Shown: piece by piece, positions 29,990-41,635 of the stretch
Layout: the number at the start of each line of letters is the position of its first letter
Numbering within the stretch: the first letter of the stretch is position 1
Source: Symbiodinium natans
Taxonomy: Eukaryota > Sar > Dinophyceae > Suessiales > Symbiodiniaceae
Length of the DNA: 55,000 nucleotides
Reading direction: 5' to 3'
Assembly (NCBI GenBank): GCA_905221605.1
Contig: CAJNDS010001480.1
Coordinates: forward strand, 592,558 to 647,557
Notes under the pieces: model-generated
Seen by the model: only the letters and a program-made list of their open reading frames with translations
Told to the model about the DNA's origin: nothing
Databases searched by the model: none
Position numbers and translations under genes: made by a program

Positions 29990-30080
29990 TTTAGGGTTTA
30001 GGGTTTAGGGCTAGGGTTTAGGGTTTAGGGTTTAGGGCTAGGGGTTAGGGTTTAGGGTTCAGGGTTCAGGGTTCAGGGTT
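29990..30080 (+). repeat. TTTAGGG array
   Basis: Preceded by a short unique GC-rich piece (29905-29980). The region 30085-30450 is AT-richer unique DNA without arrays or a clear gene. Confidence 0.85.
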
Positions 30081-30452
30081 TTCTGAGTCCACGGCTCTAA
30101 GGACTCCAGTTTAGGGGTGTTTGGTTAAAGCCATGCTACACAAGCTTATTGGAGTCGATAGGGATAGTAATAAATAGACAACACGTGAGTGAATGCAGTG
30201 AATGAGTGGGACACCGAGTAGGCTCTTATTCCCTTTGTTCAGGGATTAGGGTCCCTTATAATCCCCTTTCAAAATAAAAGGGCACCTCCTTTATACCTAT
30301 GTTACTCCTGTGTCTAGATTAAGAAGTGAATGAACGTATGAGTGTACGGTAATAATAATGCTGTACGCATGCACCATGAAAGTGAGTCCATTTCGTGTAT
30401 GCGTGAAACCGATTATAAAAGCAGAGAAAAGTCAAGGATATTGGAAATGAAG

Positions 30453-30532
30453 ACCCTAAACCCTAAACCCTAAACCCTAAACCCTAAACCCTAAACCCTA
30501 AACCCTAAACCCTAAACCCTAAACCCTAAACC
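30453..30532 (-). repeat. CCCTAAA array
   Basis: Eleven perfect units. The region 30533-30950 is unique DNA with a few diverged units; no gene seen. Confidence 0.95.
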
Positions 30533-30956
30533 GCTTGTAAATCTAGTATTACCGCCGTGCGGACAAAGACGCAGCAAAATGCACTGCCCTTACAATCATG
30601 TATTCATTCCTTTCGCAGTGAGTTAGCCAAAGCACCCACTTTTACTATAAACCCTCGCTCCGATGTAAATCTCCAGGTCATGAACTCTTAGCCAGCCATG
30701 TTGGTCTTGAAAAATATCTTCGGGTAGCTACATGATCCCTCAGTATAGGCTCTTAAATGAGGACCTCTTATATACCAACCCGAAACCCCAAACCCCAAAC
30801 CCTAAATACAGCCCGAGGTCCCATGCCCCAGAACCCTTTTTTAAGGAGGTAAGGGACCATGTTTGAGGGGCCATCTAACTACCCTCGGAATAAGGATAGA
30901 GGAATGTAGGGCTTTATTAAACCCTAAACCCTAAGTATCAAAAGGTACAGCGCGAC

Positions 30957-31035
30957 TAAACCCTAAACCCTAAACACTAAACCCTAAACCCTAAACCCTA
31001 AACCCTAAACCCTAAACCCTAAACCCTAAACCCTG
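30957..31035 (-). repeat. CCCTAAA array, last before the transposon
   Basis: Eleven units. No further telomeric array occurs until about 34.8 kb. Confidence 0.95.
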
Positions 31036-31499
31036 AGCCGCAAACAAAGCAGCAACAGCACGCCCAACCCTGAGCCCCAAAGCTCTCAACCAGCACACAA
31101 TCAACGCTTCTCTGTCTCGTTTTGTATTTTATTTTTGTATACTATATACATATTCCTACATATATATATATGTATATGGTGCCCCCTCCATGTACCTACC
31201 ACTTTTGCATTTGCGAGGTCCCCGGCTGCACGACGATGCAACCTTGGCATCATTTGGTTGTTCTTTCTCTGGACCGTTTCGAGTTTCGGTATTCTGGTCA
31301 CGCGAATTGCGAGGAAAGAAAACCGATAGTGTCCATGAATTCGGGTTTTATTGGTTTTGCCAGTGTTTTTTCAGCTCCATCCTTCAAAAAACATTAGTAA
31401 AACCACTGTTTCCAAAAAAAATCATGCTTTTCAAACCATGTGGCTGGGATCACGACATTCATGGAAACCATTGGCTTTACCAATGTTTTTCAGCTCAAT

Positions 31500-32605
31500 C
31501 ACAACACCGGTATCCTGTCTTGAATCCAGTGAGTTTGACTTCTTTAGAGGCCAGCCAGGGCGAAAAGACGGCCCAGACATCTACGATGATGGATGCCTGG
31601 CCGATGAACCCGTCCGACAGTTGAAGGGCTTCACCGACGCGGGCTGTACCATGCTCACAAAAGAGCGGTGGGGAGCCGCAAAGTTTGTGAATGGTCAGCT
31701 CCGAGTTTTCGTTTGCAATGAGTACGTGCTCACAGGACTTCTCAAGGAAAATCAGCACATTCGTCCTGGCGTCACGATTCGCATGTCGCATGGGGACTTC
31801 CTGAAGGTCATCACGCCCATGTTCCCCAGCAACACAGAGGACCCACACTTTCTGGCCGTGTTGAAGCGAGCAAATGTCATCGTCAATGCCGGCAAAATCT
31901 TGATGTTCCGCAAAGCAACCGAAAATGAAGTCAGCATCCCTTGCCTCATCATGGAAGCTGCTGTGAACTTCTTGAAGCCTGCAGCTGCAAAGCGGTACAC
32001 GCAGGATCGCGACGCGATCGCTACAAAGCAAGCAGACTTTGAGGAAGATGTCAAGTGGGAGGCTGCCTAGTTGGATGCTATCCTCGCTGGAGGTTCTCGG
32101 AGCCCGTTCTTGACGGCGAGGGTGCAGCGCCATCAGCAGCACCCGCGACACCACCTCCATCTGCCGCGCCCGATGCGCCAAAGGTATTTCCGAAACACAG
32201 AACCTATGGCTGAAGCTAGTTTCACTAAGTATGACACATGTATACTCGCGGTTGTTATATTATTAGGTCTCAAACTAGATTGTTCATGCCGAGGGTCCAC
32301 ATCAAGCAAGAACAGCCTCGCTTTCATCGTTGCTTGTCAACCTTTTCCGGTGAGGTCATTGATCTTTGCTCGCCGCTCAAGTCAAGAAGTCTGCCCGCGC
32401 GAACCCCTTGCTTGAAGCGAAGACCGAGAGCGTGAATCATGCAGGGCCTTGCGCTGACGATCGCGCCGAAAGTCCTCAAGCCGAGCCCGTGAACTGTCCC
32501 ATGGACTTTGCAGACGAAGTCCATGACCCTGTGGATGATCTGTCTGACGAGCTTGAGGCCGAGCTGGACAAATTGGGGCCTGATGAAGCTGACCTTGCCG
32601 CGTGA
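31500..32605 (+). pseudogene. Transposon ORF 1, unrecognised, possibly SF3-helicase-like
   Basis: The frame is open to a TAG at 32068-32070. After that a one-base shift opens a Pro/Ala-rich stretch (32103-32180), then a likely intron (gtatttcc at 32181 to 'gtcaag' at 32385) and an acidic C-terminal exon ending TGA at 32603-32605. In the first part, PDIYDDGCLAD followed about 35 residues later by LRVFVCNEYV resembles Walker B and the Asn sensor (motif C) of superfamily 3 Rep-type helicases. No Walker A motif is visible upstream, so the copy is truncated or the similarity is chance. The stop and the shift argue for decay. Confidence 0.4.
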
Positions 32606-33079
32606 ACGCCATCATCTGCCGAGAGCATACAAGCAAATGCCAGGAAGTAGACACACCGCCGTGCGCAAGTTGCTGAAACACATGCACATACACACACACA
32701 CAATATGTGGTGTCAAGGTTAGCAGATAAGTGCTAAAGATTTAAGAGTTGCAAGGTCTAACTTCTGGCTTCGTATTTGCGTCTCACTTTTCTTAACGCTT
32801 ATATTAAGGGATATAAATGAGTAAGCAGTGCGCAGCATTTCGACATGTCTGCCCAACTTGCAGGATATGCGTCTGCTCTGCCGACGCACTTGCTCGTCTC
32901 ATGTTTCGCATGGTCATTCGGGATAGGTGCTCGCGCATGTTTCTATGTGCCTTCGCAAATTTTTATCTCAACAGTTTTGGTGTAGATACGAATTTTTGAA
33001 AAGCCGCTTCGCGTCGTACCCACGCAGAAGAACCAGAAGTTCACTCCAGACTGCAAGAAAGGCGCGCAACGCATGATTC

Positions 33080-34232
33080 AGACAAGCCCAGCGCCAAGGA
33101 ATCTTCGTCCTGGCTCAAAATTTCCTATGTCAAAGACAAGAACAAGGGTGCCTTCGTACGAGTGGAGCAAGACAAGTGGAAACGCACCATCCCAGAACTC
33201 TTGTCTGCAGATGAGAGGGAAATCGGTGGCATTCTCACTGAGGACGGTTGTCTACGTGATTGGAAAGGAGCGTCATGCTCTCATTGCGGACGCGGCAAAC
33301 TCAGTGCACTGACAACCAATGGCCGGGGCCAGATACTCAGGCATCGTTGCAACGGCAAAGGCCGCCAGCGATACTTCATCTCTCAGCATCTGCGTCCCAT
33401 CTTCCCCTCAACAAGGGGTCCGGAAGGCCACACGCTACAGATGCAGGCGGCTGCCTTGCTACCATGCTGAACGTCAAGCGTCCATGTCCTCACACACATC
33501 AATCACAAGGCATTGGAGAGAATGAGCAGAAACTTGATCGTCGCCCGAGAGGGCTATGCGCAAGAGAACGAGAAAAAATCAAGTCCGGAGGATTTCCCCG
33601 TGCCTGGAAGGAAGTGGAAGCGGACGAGGCATTCTTTGACAAGGCGCTCTCACCCCACAAGAACATCATTCGGAAGACGGTAAGACAGTGATTTGGGAAC
33701 AGTGGGGGGTCATCGTTCAACGAGGATGCCCACAAACTCTAGTCCTCACCAAGCTCAACCCTGCCATGACGGTTCTCAGGGCACCCGGGCCAGGAGCCAT
33801 CCGGAAGGTTTACTGGAAGGCATGCGCTCAGAAGTTCCTTGTGAACCGCAACGTGATCCTTCACGCAGATTCCGCCCGTTCATACCGCGTGAAGCTGCCC
33901 GGAGTCCTGCGCGATGCGGTGGCCCACAAGAAGCGAAGAGTCAAGACGAAAGGGCAAGTGGCTGTGGCTGAAGCCTACCTTCGTTCGCGTTTCGAAGCAC
34001 AAGCTTCCTGACGGTCGCAAGATTCTTTGCAAAACAGGAACGCGAATTGTGGGCATGGTATGGAAATTCATCAAGGCTGTCCAAGAACCAGCGTGTCAAG
34101 TCATCTTCCCTTATGCTCGCTGCAAAAATCCGCAGTGCGCAGTCTGAATACTGGCGTCGGAAAGATGACCTTTGGATGTGCGCGGGCAAGCTGGTGGGTC
34201 AGTGCACGCAGGACATCATCAGCAAGCCCTAA
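33080..34232 (+). pseudogene. ISXO2/IS1595-like DDE transposase, frameshifted
   Basis: Read in order across several frames: an N-terminal part with a zinc-ribbon-like C-S-H-C-G and later R-H-R-C (about 33275-33355); the first catalytic block WKEVEADEAFFDK (about 33605-33645); a strand VIWEQWGVIVQRG; the second block NVILHADSARSYR (about 33850-33890); then KTGTRIVGMVWKFIK and a C-terminal helix WRRKDDLWMCAGKLV ending at the TAA at 34230-34232. At least four frame changes separate these blocks, so the gene is dead unless some changes are introns. It would have moved the element it sits in. The family call rests on the order and spacing of the blocks. Confidence 0.65.
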
Positions 34233-34599
34233 TGGCACAAGCAAATCGTTTTTTTATGAACACTCCCGTTCTCGCTTACATTCAGTGCCCTTTATTGATC
34301 GTATGCATCTCGCAGTACTCGCGTACGCAGCGATGCTGCAGATACCAGGATTACACACACACACACACCCGCGCTCGAAGGAGGAAAACAATTACTGCGG
34401 TATCTTACGTGGCTTGAGTCTCTGATGGAAATGATTTCACAAACAGAACTGTAACGTAGCGCTGTGAAAGAGCAACCAAAGTCTGATATCTCAGGTCACC
34501 TGGCCGCATTTTTTTTGGCTGCCTCTTGCAAGTGTGTGTATGTGAGAGAGATGAGAGGTACATGGGGGGGGTACCATGTATATACATATATATATATAT

Positions 34600-35300
34600 A
34601 TGTCATTGATTTCTTTCTTGTGTTTCTTTGTTTATTTATATATGTGTTTACTTATTTGGTTTCTTTTGGGGGGGGAGGGGGGGAGGGTAGTATTCTCCCC
34701 GTATAACCACCCTAAAGTACACATAAAGCCGAATAGCCCTTCGTAAACCTTAAGTTCAAAACCCTGAAGCCCTGAGCCTTACATCCTTTAACACTAACCC
34801 TAACCCCTACACCCTAGGCCCTAAACCACACCCAAACCCCTCAACACCACAAACCCCCAAGCCACGAAACCCAAAAGCCCTATTTAGGGTTTAGGGTTTA
34901 GGGTTACGGCCCCACTGCCCATGCTCGGCCGCTGGGGCCCTTGCCTCCACAAGAGGTAGGCGTTAATGGGCATCTTTGCAGGCAGACGCCACAAAAAGCC
35001 AGGGCTTCGGGCAGTTCGAGATAAAAGGGTTTAACTAGGGTTTAGGTTTCGGGTTTAGGGTTTAAGGATTCAGGGATTTAGGGTGTAGGGTCTAACGGCT
35101 TGGGGATTTAGGGGCTTAGGGTCTTTGGGATTCAGTAGGGGTTTAGAGGCTTAGGGGTTTATCGGGCGTTGATCAGTGTGAACACGGATCATACGCCCTA
35201 AACCCTAAACCCAAGCCCTAAATAATTGGACTTGGGGTCGCCAGGGTTTAGGGTTTAGAGATACCGTAGGGTTTAGGGTTTAGGGTTTAGGGTGTTCAGG
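34600..35300. other. Transposon right flank with T-rich DNA and short arrays
   Basis: T-rich and G-rich tract to about 34690, degenerate CCCTAA units at 34740-34880, a short unique piece containing 'catctttgcag' followed by ADATKSQGFGQFEIK (+, possible exon start near 34981), then weak G units at 35035-35160. Confidence 0.4.
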
Positions 35301-35409
35301 CTTTCCGTCTTCTCGCCTTCGAGGGGCCTCAAACGGACTTCGACGTGCCCCGAACAATCCCAGGCTTCGATTAGGCAACCTTCTCGTTGGAAAATTCAAG
35401 ACGTAGGGA

Positions 35410-36098
35410 CACCCTGAATTCTGAACCCTAAGCCACAAACCCTAAACCCCAGCCCTAAACACTAAACCCTAAGCCCTAAACCCTAAGCCCTAGACCCCAG
35501 AGACCCTAGACCTTAAACCCTCAACCCTCAACCCTAAACCCTAAACCCTAACCCTACCCTTGTTTCCAGGGTACCTCTTGTTTCGACGTTTTAGGGTTCA
35601 AGTGTATGGTTGAAGTGTCAGACTCGCCTTTCAAACCTCATGCAGCCACAACGGTTGTCCATACACTAGTACTATGGGCCCTTTTTACCCTAAACCCTTA
35701 CCCTAAAGAGTACTTGAACTAAAACGAACTCATTGATTTGTGCATTGGCCCCAGAGCCCGAAACCTCAAGCCCTAAACTCCTGCACCCACACCAAACCCT
35801 AAACCCAACCCGAAACATCCCTAAGCCCTAAACCCCAAACCCCAAACCCTAAACCCTACACCCCAAACCCTAAACCCCAAACCCCAAACCCTAAACTCCA
35901 AACCTTGCGCATGGTCCTTGGAAGGATCTCGGGGTGTGGCTCATTGAAGTCAACTCCTCGCCCATGGCCCGGATGGAGACCAGTTCTCAATAGGCACAAC
36001 GGCGTTTTTTTTTTGGGGTTGGGGGGCCTAACCCTAAGCACTAAACCCTAAACCCTAAACCCTAAACCCTAAGCCCTAAACCCTAAACCCTAAACTCT
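35410..36098 (-). repeat. Degenerate and regular CCCTAAA arrays
   Basis: C units at 35410-35560, 35820-35905 and 36025-36098. No gene in the gaps. The frames at 35856-36041 are repeat-derived. Confidence 0.85.
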
Positions 36099-36519
36099 AC
36101 AGGGTTTACTCAGTCGGGAAGGAGCCTCGCTGGGTCTGTAGAGTTTAGGGTTCAGAGTTGCGAAATAAGGAGTCATGCGCCTCATAAAGGGCAGTTTCAT
36201 TAAGGGCCCGTGGGTTGCATGGGGTATACTAGGGGTAGATAAGTGGTCCCCTTTTAAGGGCCCATACTAAGGGACCATGTAACTGCCCTAAGAATATTCC
36301 CCGACATAAGGGGCATAGAAGGGGCATATAAGGGGTACATAAGGGGTTTAGGGTTTAGGGTTTAGGGTCTAGGGTTTAGGGTTTGTATAGAAGGATGTAA
36401 CCTCAAGAATGTCCATAAGGGCTTATGTAGGAAACCTCGCCCCCCTGAATTTGGATGCCAGGCGGCTTTGGGCATGTAGGGTTCGGAGTTTAGGCTTTGG
36501 AGGTTCAGGGTGCTCTTCG

Positions 36520-36757
36520 GCAACCCTAAACCCCAAACCCTAAACCCTAAACCCTAAACCCTAAACCCTAAACCCTAAACCCCAAACCCTAAACCCTAAA
36601 CCCTAAACCCTAAACCCCAAACCCCAAACCCTAAACCCTAAACCCTAAACCCTAAACCCCAAACCCTAAACCCCAAACCCTAAACCCTAAACCCCAAACC
36701 CTAAACCCTAAACCCTAAACCCTAAACCCTAAACCCTAAACCCTAAACCCTAAACCC
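36520..36757 (-). repeat. CCCTAAA array with CCCCAAA variants
   Basis: About 34 units with CCCCAAA scattered singly through the first two thirds, then homogeneous CCCTAAA. Confidence 0.95.
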
Positions 36758-36881
36758 TGTTTAGGGCTTAGGGGCGCCAGAGTCACGAAACCGGGCTGAA
36801 GAGGTGACGGCTGCGGAAGCAGCAATGCCAGTTGCTACCCTGAACCCCAAACGCCCGAAACCCCAAAGGTTTAGGGTTGGG

Positions 36882-36985
36882 GTTTAGGGTTTAGGGTTTA
36901 GGGTTTAGGGTTTAGGGTTTAGGGTTTAGGGTTTAGGGTTTAGGGTTTAGGGTTTAGGGTTTAGGGTTTAGGGTTTAGGGTTTAG
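36882..36985 (+). repeat. TTTAGGG array
   Basis: About fourteen units. Between it and the C array ending 36757, the piece 36790-36845 is open on + (SRNRAEEVTAAEAAMPVA), a possible exon. Confidence 0.95.
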
Positions 36986-37288
36986 GATTTATTGTTTGCA
37001 GGTGACCTTGAGGGTTGTTGGGGTAGTGCAACCCTCGAATGTTCCAGAAGGTTCTCTCTCTCTCTCTCTCTCTCCATCTTTCGTTTCTTAGGTGTAGTAA
37101 GTATATATGTACATACGTATTCCTTACGAAACCAAAAGGCCCTCAGACGCTTGATTGGTTATTCCAGGCTCGGCAATAGAGTCTTCTCGCTTCTTGGTTA
37201 GCCTGGAAACTCCATGGCTTCTAAGGTTTAGGGTTTAGGGTCTAGGGTTTAGGGTTTAGGGTTTAGAATTAGAGTTTAGGGTTTAGGA

Positions 37289-37495
37289 TTTCCATCTTCA
37301 TCGTTCTTCTCGTCCTTCTTTTCACCTGCTTCTCCTTCCGGCCGTGCTTCCATGTTCAGTTCGGCTTTTCTTTCAATTACCTCCTCCAACTTTACCGCCT
37401 TCCATTTGGGCGCCGGCATTGAATCTCTCGTGAACCAAAATGCAGCGGAGCGGAAACGTCGAGCCACATGCCTCTCAGCGATGTTCCTACTGCAG
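37289..37495. CDS. Coding-like segment, strand ambiguous
   Basis: On + a frame (NQNAAERKRRATCLSAMFLL) ends at a strong donor, CAG/GTGAGC at 37496. On -, the same DNA reads RNIAERHVARRFRSAAFWF then an acidic Lys/Glu-rich tail, with an acceptor-like 'ctgcag'. The minus frame looks more protein-like, but the donor on + fits the prevailing gene direction. One of the two is probably an exon. No family recognised. Confidence 0.35.
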
Positions 37496-37543
37496 GTGAG
37501 CATGACTGTGAACATGAAAATCATGCACAAAATGGGCACTTCA

Positions 37544-37622
37544 CCAAAATAGGGGTACACCTTTTTTATACCCCAAATATAGTAGGATCCCCTTACGGGG
37601 ACCCCCAAACAGGGTACCCGCC
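37544..37622. mobile_element. MITE family VIII, copy 1
   Basis: From AAAATAGGGGTACACC to CAAACAGGGTACCCGCC. Homologous to 26519-26601 (inverted) and 53232-53350. Confidence 0.6.
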
Positions 37623-37715
37623 CCCCTCGAGTTTACTTCAAACGACTCCTCCCTTCCTGCTTTCTCCTAGCTTCGCCGCCGTGCTCTTCGTGGGTTTTAG
37701 GGCTTGGGGCTTGTC

Positions 37716-37958
37716 CCTAAACCCTAAACCCTAAACCCTAAACCCTAAACACCCTTTAGTTTGCGATGTTTTTTTTTGTCGGGGGCCCAGGCCCGACTTG
37801 TCGTACTCGACATCCACGACTCGTCAGATGGTCAAGTCCATGATCGAGGCGCGCTGCTGCGCCAGCAAAGCTGTACCTGAAGCTTCAGGGTTTAGGGTTT
37901 AGGGTTTAGGGTTTAGGGTTTAGGGGTTAGGGTTTAGGGTTTAGGGGTTAGGGTTCAG
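37716..37958. repeat. C array, possible exon, G array
   Basis: CCCTAAA at 37716-37750 and TTTAGGG at 37888-37958. Between them, acceptor 'gggggcccag' at 37790 precedes a + frame STSTTRQMVKSMIEARCCAS, a possible exon of about 95 bp whose donor would be at the first G unit. Another + frame is open for part of it. Confidence 0.8.
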
Positions 37959-37961
37959 GGC

Positions 37962-38069
37962 ACTTATTAACCAATGACAACTGTACTTTTAACCCACTTA
38001 TAAGCCCCTTAAGTGCCCTAATCTGGTTGTAATTTGGTTATAAGTACAGTTATACTTGGTTACTAAGTA
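37962..38069. mobile_element. Single-copy inverted-repeat element
   Basis: Left arm acttattaaccaatgacaac and its inverse near 38050-38069 ('ggttactaagt') pair over about 33 bp. No second copy in the window. Confidence 0.55.
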
Positions 38070-38149
38070 CCATGAACCTTCAAGTGCAGGCGCCTGGAGC
38101 CCTGGCTTCTTGCAGTCCTAGCCATAAGCCCCCTAAATCCGACAAACAT

Positions 38150-38850
38150 TGCAACCCTAAACCCTAAGCCCTAAAACCCTAAACCCTAAACCCTAAACCC
38201 AACCAAGTAGGCTCTTCTCCAGGGTGGTTTAACAGGTGGCCCCTTTTGACGTTCACCTGTTGTCATATGGGTTTAGTAGGGCTCAGTGCTTATAGGGCTT
38301 GATGGGATGTTTAGTCCGGCTCCACTTCTTTTGCTTCTTTTGGTGGCAGGATCCCTGACAAACCCTAAACCCTGAACACCCTAAACCCTGAAAACCCTAA
38401 ACCCTGAAAACTCTGAACCCTGGAAACCCTGGAAACCCGGAACCCGGAACCCTGAAAACCCTAAACCTCAAAAAACCCTGATCCCTGAACACCCTCGACG
38501 CTGAAAACCCTCAAAACCCTGAACACCCTAACCCCCAGACCCTGAAAACCTAAAGGCCCTGAACACCCTAGACCTGAAAACCCGAACCCAGAGACCCCGA
38601 AACCCTAAACCCTGAAAACCCTAAACCCTAAACCCTAAACCCTGAACCCTGAACCCTGAAAACCCTAAAGCCTAAAACCCTGAAAGCATGACAGGGCTCC
38701 AAGGTCCTCTAGGTTCCTCGGGGCTAAGGTTTCTGGCGGGCCTCGAGTTTGTTTGGGGTTTAGGGTTTAGGGCTTAGGGTTTAGGGTTTAGGGTTTAGGG
38801 TTTAGGGTTTGGGGTTTGGGGTTTGGGGTTTAGGGTTTACAGGGTTTAGG
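38150..38850. repeat. C arrays with CCCTGAAAA units, then a G array
   Basis: CCCTAAA at 38150-38200. 38360-38690 is a diverged array built on ACCCTGAAA/ACCCTAAA of 9-11 bp. TTTAGGG is at 38755-38850. Confidence 0.85.
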
Positions 38851-38854
38851 GGAT

Positions 38855-39112
38855 TGAAGCAGCACGATGGCATAGACTATCTGATAGAGACCATCCGCGA
38901 CCACGCGTGCCCACTTCAGATTGAAGAAGCGTCAGACATTCTCCGAGCTGGACAGCAACGAGATGGTCCCCTTTCAAGGCAGCAATCGAGTTGGGACAGC
39001 AGCGAGATGGTCCCCTCAATCGACCAGCAAAAGATTGGTGGAGAGCGCTTGGCGACCGCGGTTCCGCCGTTACAATCTCAGAAGCGATGCAAGCGAACTT
39101 GCTAGTCGAGCT
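38855..39112 (+). other. Unique block with open frames, no family
   Basis: Two overlapping + frames are open (one reads HDGIDYLIETIRDHACPLQI). The phrase 'gcagcgagatggtcccct' occurs twice about 40 bp apart, which shifts the frame. It could be a gag-like retroelement scrap or an exon; I cannot decide. Confidence 0.3.
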
Positions 39113-39116
39113 CGCA

Positions 39117-39540
39117 GGGTTTAGGGTTTAGGGTTTAGGGTTTAGGGTTTAGGGTTCAGGGTTTAGGATTTAGGGTTTAGGCCTCGACCGGATCCCTAGC
39201 CTCTATAATTTAGCCCTAAACCCCCAACCTCTCATGATGGGAAGATCACGCTAAGCCCGAAACCCCAAACCCTATGCCCTAATATACCCTAAACCCTAAG
39301 CCTTACTAAACCCTAACCCTAAACCCTAAACCCTAAACCCTAAACCCTGAACCACGGTATGCTCAGAGGATCCCTAACTGAAACCGTCCTCCTTTTCACA
39401 TTTCGCTCGCAGCTCCTCTCGTATCCTCCTGCTCTCAGTCCCGAAGGCCACACGGCCAGGTTTTAGGGTTTAGGGTTTAGGGTTTAGGGTTTAGGGTTTA
39501 GGGTTTAGGGTTTAGGGTTTAGGGTTTAGGGTTTAGGGTA
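39117..39540. repeat. G, C and G arrays
   Basis: TTTAGGG at 39117-39180, CCCTAAA at 39280-39350 and TTTAGGG at 39463-39540. Confidence 0.9.
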
Positions 39541-41604
39541 AGGGTTTCCGGTGTAGGGTGTATGGTTTAGGGTAATTCGGGTAAGGGTAAGGTTGGCCTT
39601 TGGGATCTTTTATCATGTCCTTTACTTGGGTTTATAAGGAGCCCTATGTCCGAAGGTTTAGGGCTTAGGGCAGTTTAGGGCCTCTTAGTCGTCCCTAAAC
39701 CCGAAGCCTTGAGCCACCCCAAACCCTAAACCCTAAACGCTAAACCCTAAACTAGCCGGGCAAGGACATGATGGCCGTGGTGGTGGATGTCGAGAAGTTT
39801 GGCTCGAGGTTGCAGGGCGTTGGGGCGTGTGGGGGTGTAGGGTTTAGGGTTTAGGGTTGAGGGTTTCGGGTTTAGCGTTTAGGGATGGTCCCATGTTCCT
39901 ACCATGTGCCTGCGACATGTGTTTGGTATCCCCCCTTTTCTTCGGGTTCTGTGTTGCTTTTAAAGTAAGCAACCCCAACAAGGGTGCATAATGATAAGGT
40001 TGCTGGGCTACCAAGTTTGTTTGGCTTCTCTGTTCTGGAGAAGATTCCCATCCCACGTTCTTCAGTAAGCCCTTCAGCTAGTCCAGTCTAATTACCCCCC
40101 GGACTACGCAATGGAAGCCTTGCGCACATGGTGCCTGTAGCCCGAACTCAAGCATCCGAATCCCCAATCCCTACACCCTTAACCCTAAACCCTGACATCC
40201 CAAACCTCAAGCTTTTCTAATCCCTGAAGCTTATGAAGCCTAAATCAGCCCTGAAGTATCCAGACCAAGAGCCTAAACCACCTACCAACCAAGAATGTAA
40301 ACCCTCAGTCCTAAACCCTCAACCCTCAACCCTAAACCCCGAAACCCAAAACCCTAAACCCTAAACCCCGAAACCCCCGCCAGCTTCGGGCCATCGCCAT
40401 CCCACGTGGACTTTGGGGGCTAAGGGCTCAAGCTAATAGAGCGCCTAAGAGCCGTAAATCCTAAACCCCAAGCTCTCAATAACCCTCAACCCGGTCTTGG
40501 GTTTAGGCTTTAGGGTTCAGGCTTTAGGCTTCAGGGTTTAGTTCCGGCAAGAGGGCATCTTTTTGTCCACCTTTACCCCCGGGCTTTGGGAGCTTTCGCG
40601 TGCAAGCAGGTTAGACCGGCCGAAGAAAAAGTGGGGCACTTGGCGCCCGGCTCAGCTGATGAGTTTAGGACTTCGGGAGTTTTAGGGTTTAGGGTTTAGG
40701 GGTAGTTTAGGGTGTAGGGTTTAGGGTTTAGGGGGACTGTGGATTAGGGGTTTAAAGGCTTAGGGGCTTATCGGAGTGTGGTGGTGTAGGCTGATATGCT
40801 TGGTCATGTACAACCTTCTCTCTGAGGGCCCTAAACCCTGAAACCCTTCAAGATTAAGCCCTTAAACTTTGTCATTGTTGGGTAACATTTTCATTTTTAA
40901 GGGTACTTAAACCCAACAAGAAATAACAACTTGAACTGTTAATACTATCCCAACCATGAACTAGTAAAACCCAGACGCTTGTTTTAACAGCACGGGTGTT
41001 GTAAGCAGGGGCCCCCAGCTCCAAACCCTCTATAAACCCTATATAAACCCTATAAGCCCTAAACGCCCTGAATAAACCCCCTAACTAAACCCTAAACCCT
41101 CAACCCTCAACCCTCAACCCTAAACCCTAATCCCTAAACCCTAAACCCTAACCCTAAACCCGAAACCAACAAATGAAAGTATCATGGGCACTTAGCCCTA
41201 AGCAAAAGTTTCAGAGGTGCAAGAACAAGAGGGTTGTCGGGACTATGTTACCTACTTTACTTCCTAGCTAAGTAATAGTAAGGGACACAATTGTGTATAT
41301 ATATATATATATATACATACATATCTATGTATATATATATATATAGTAATACTGAGAAGAAGAAGAATAATATTATATATATATATAGACATATACATAT
41401 ATATATATATATACAGATTGCGTATCTACTTCCCAGCTTCCCTTCTGAGATCTTAAGGTCATGGCGTTCGAAGCTGGCTCTGTTAGTCGTTCTTTTCTTG
41501 TTCAGGGTTTAGGGTGTAGGGGTTAGGGCACTAGACCCGTACCCTAAACTGAACCCTACCCCTAAGCCTGGCTTTATGTATATAGATATATATGTGTATA
41601 TATG

Positions 41605-41635
<31 letters not shown>

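Larger units (their letters stand above)
31178..34575 (+). mobile_element. Complete but decayed Merlin/IS1595-like DNA transposon
   Basis: Left end GGTGCCCCCTCCATGTACCT and, inverted, right end GGTACCCCCCCCATGTACCT (18 of 20 identical). Both flanks carry ATGTATAT (31170-31177 and 34576-34583), a perfect 8-bp target duplication; the flanking DNA is TA-rich, which weakens this a little. The 3.4-kb body holds two broken genes: an unrecognised ORF and an ISXO2-like DDE transposase. Merlin and IS1595-type elements make 8-9 bp duplications, so ends and transposase agree. Multiple frameshifts make it non-autonomous now. It contains no telomere-like units. Confidence 0.8.

Noticed and set aside
31495-32181. 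228-codon minus frame opposite transposon ORF 1
   Set aside because: The + frame shows domain-like content, an intron and an acidic tail in series; the minus frame is its mirror.
38400-38690. Low-complexity coding region
   Set aside because: It is a diverged CCCTGAAAA/CCCTAAA array.
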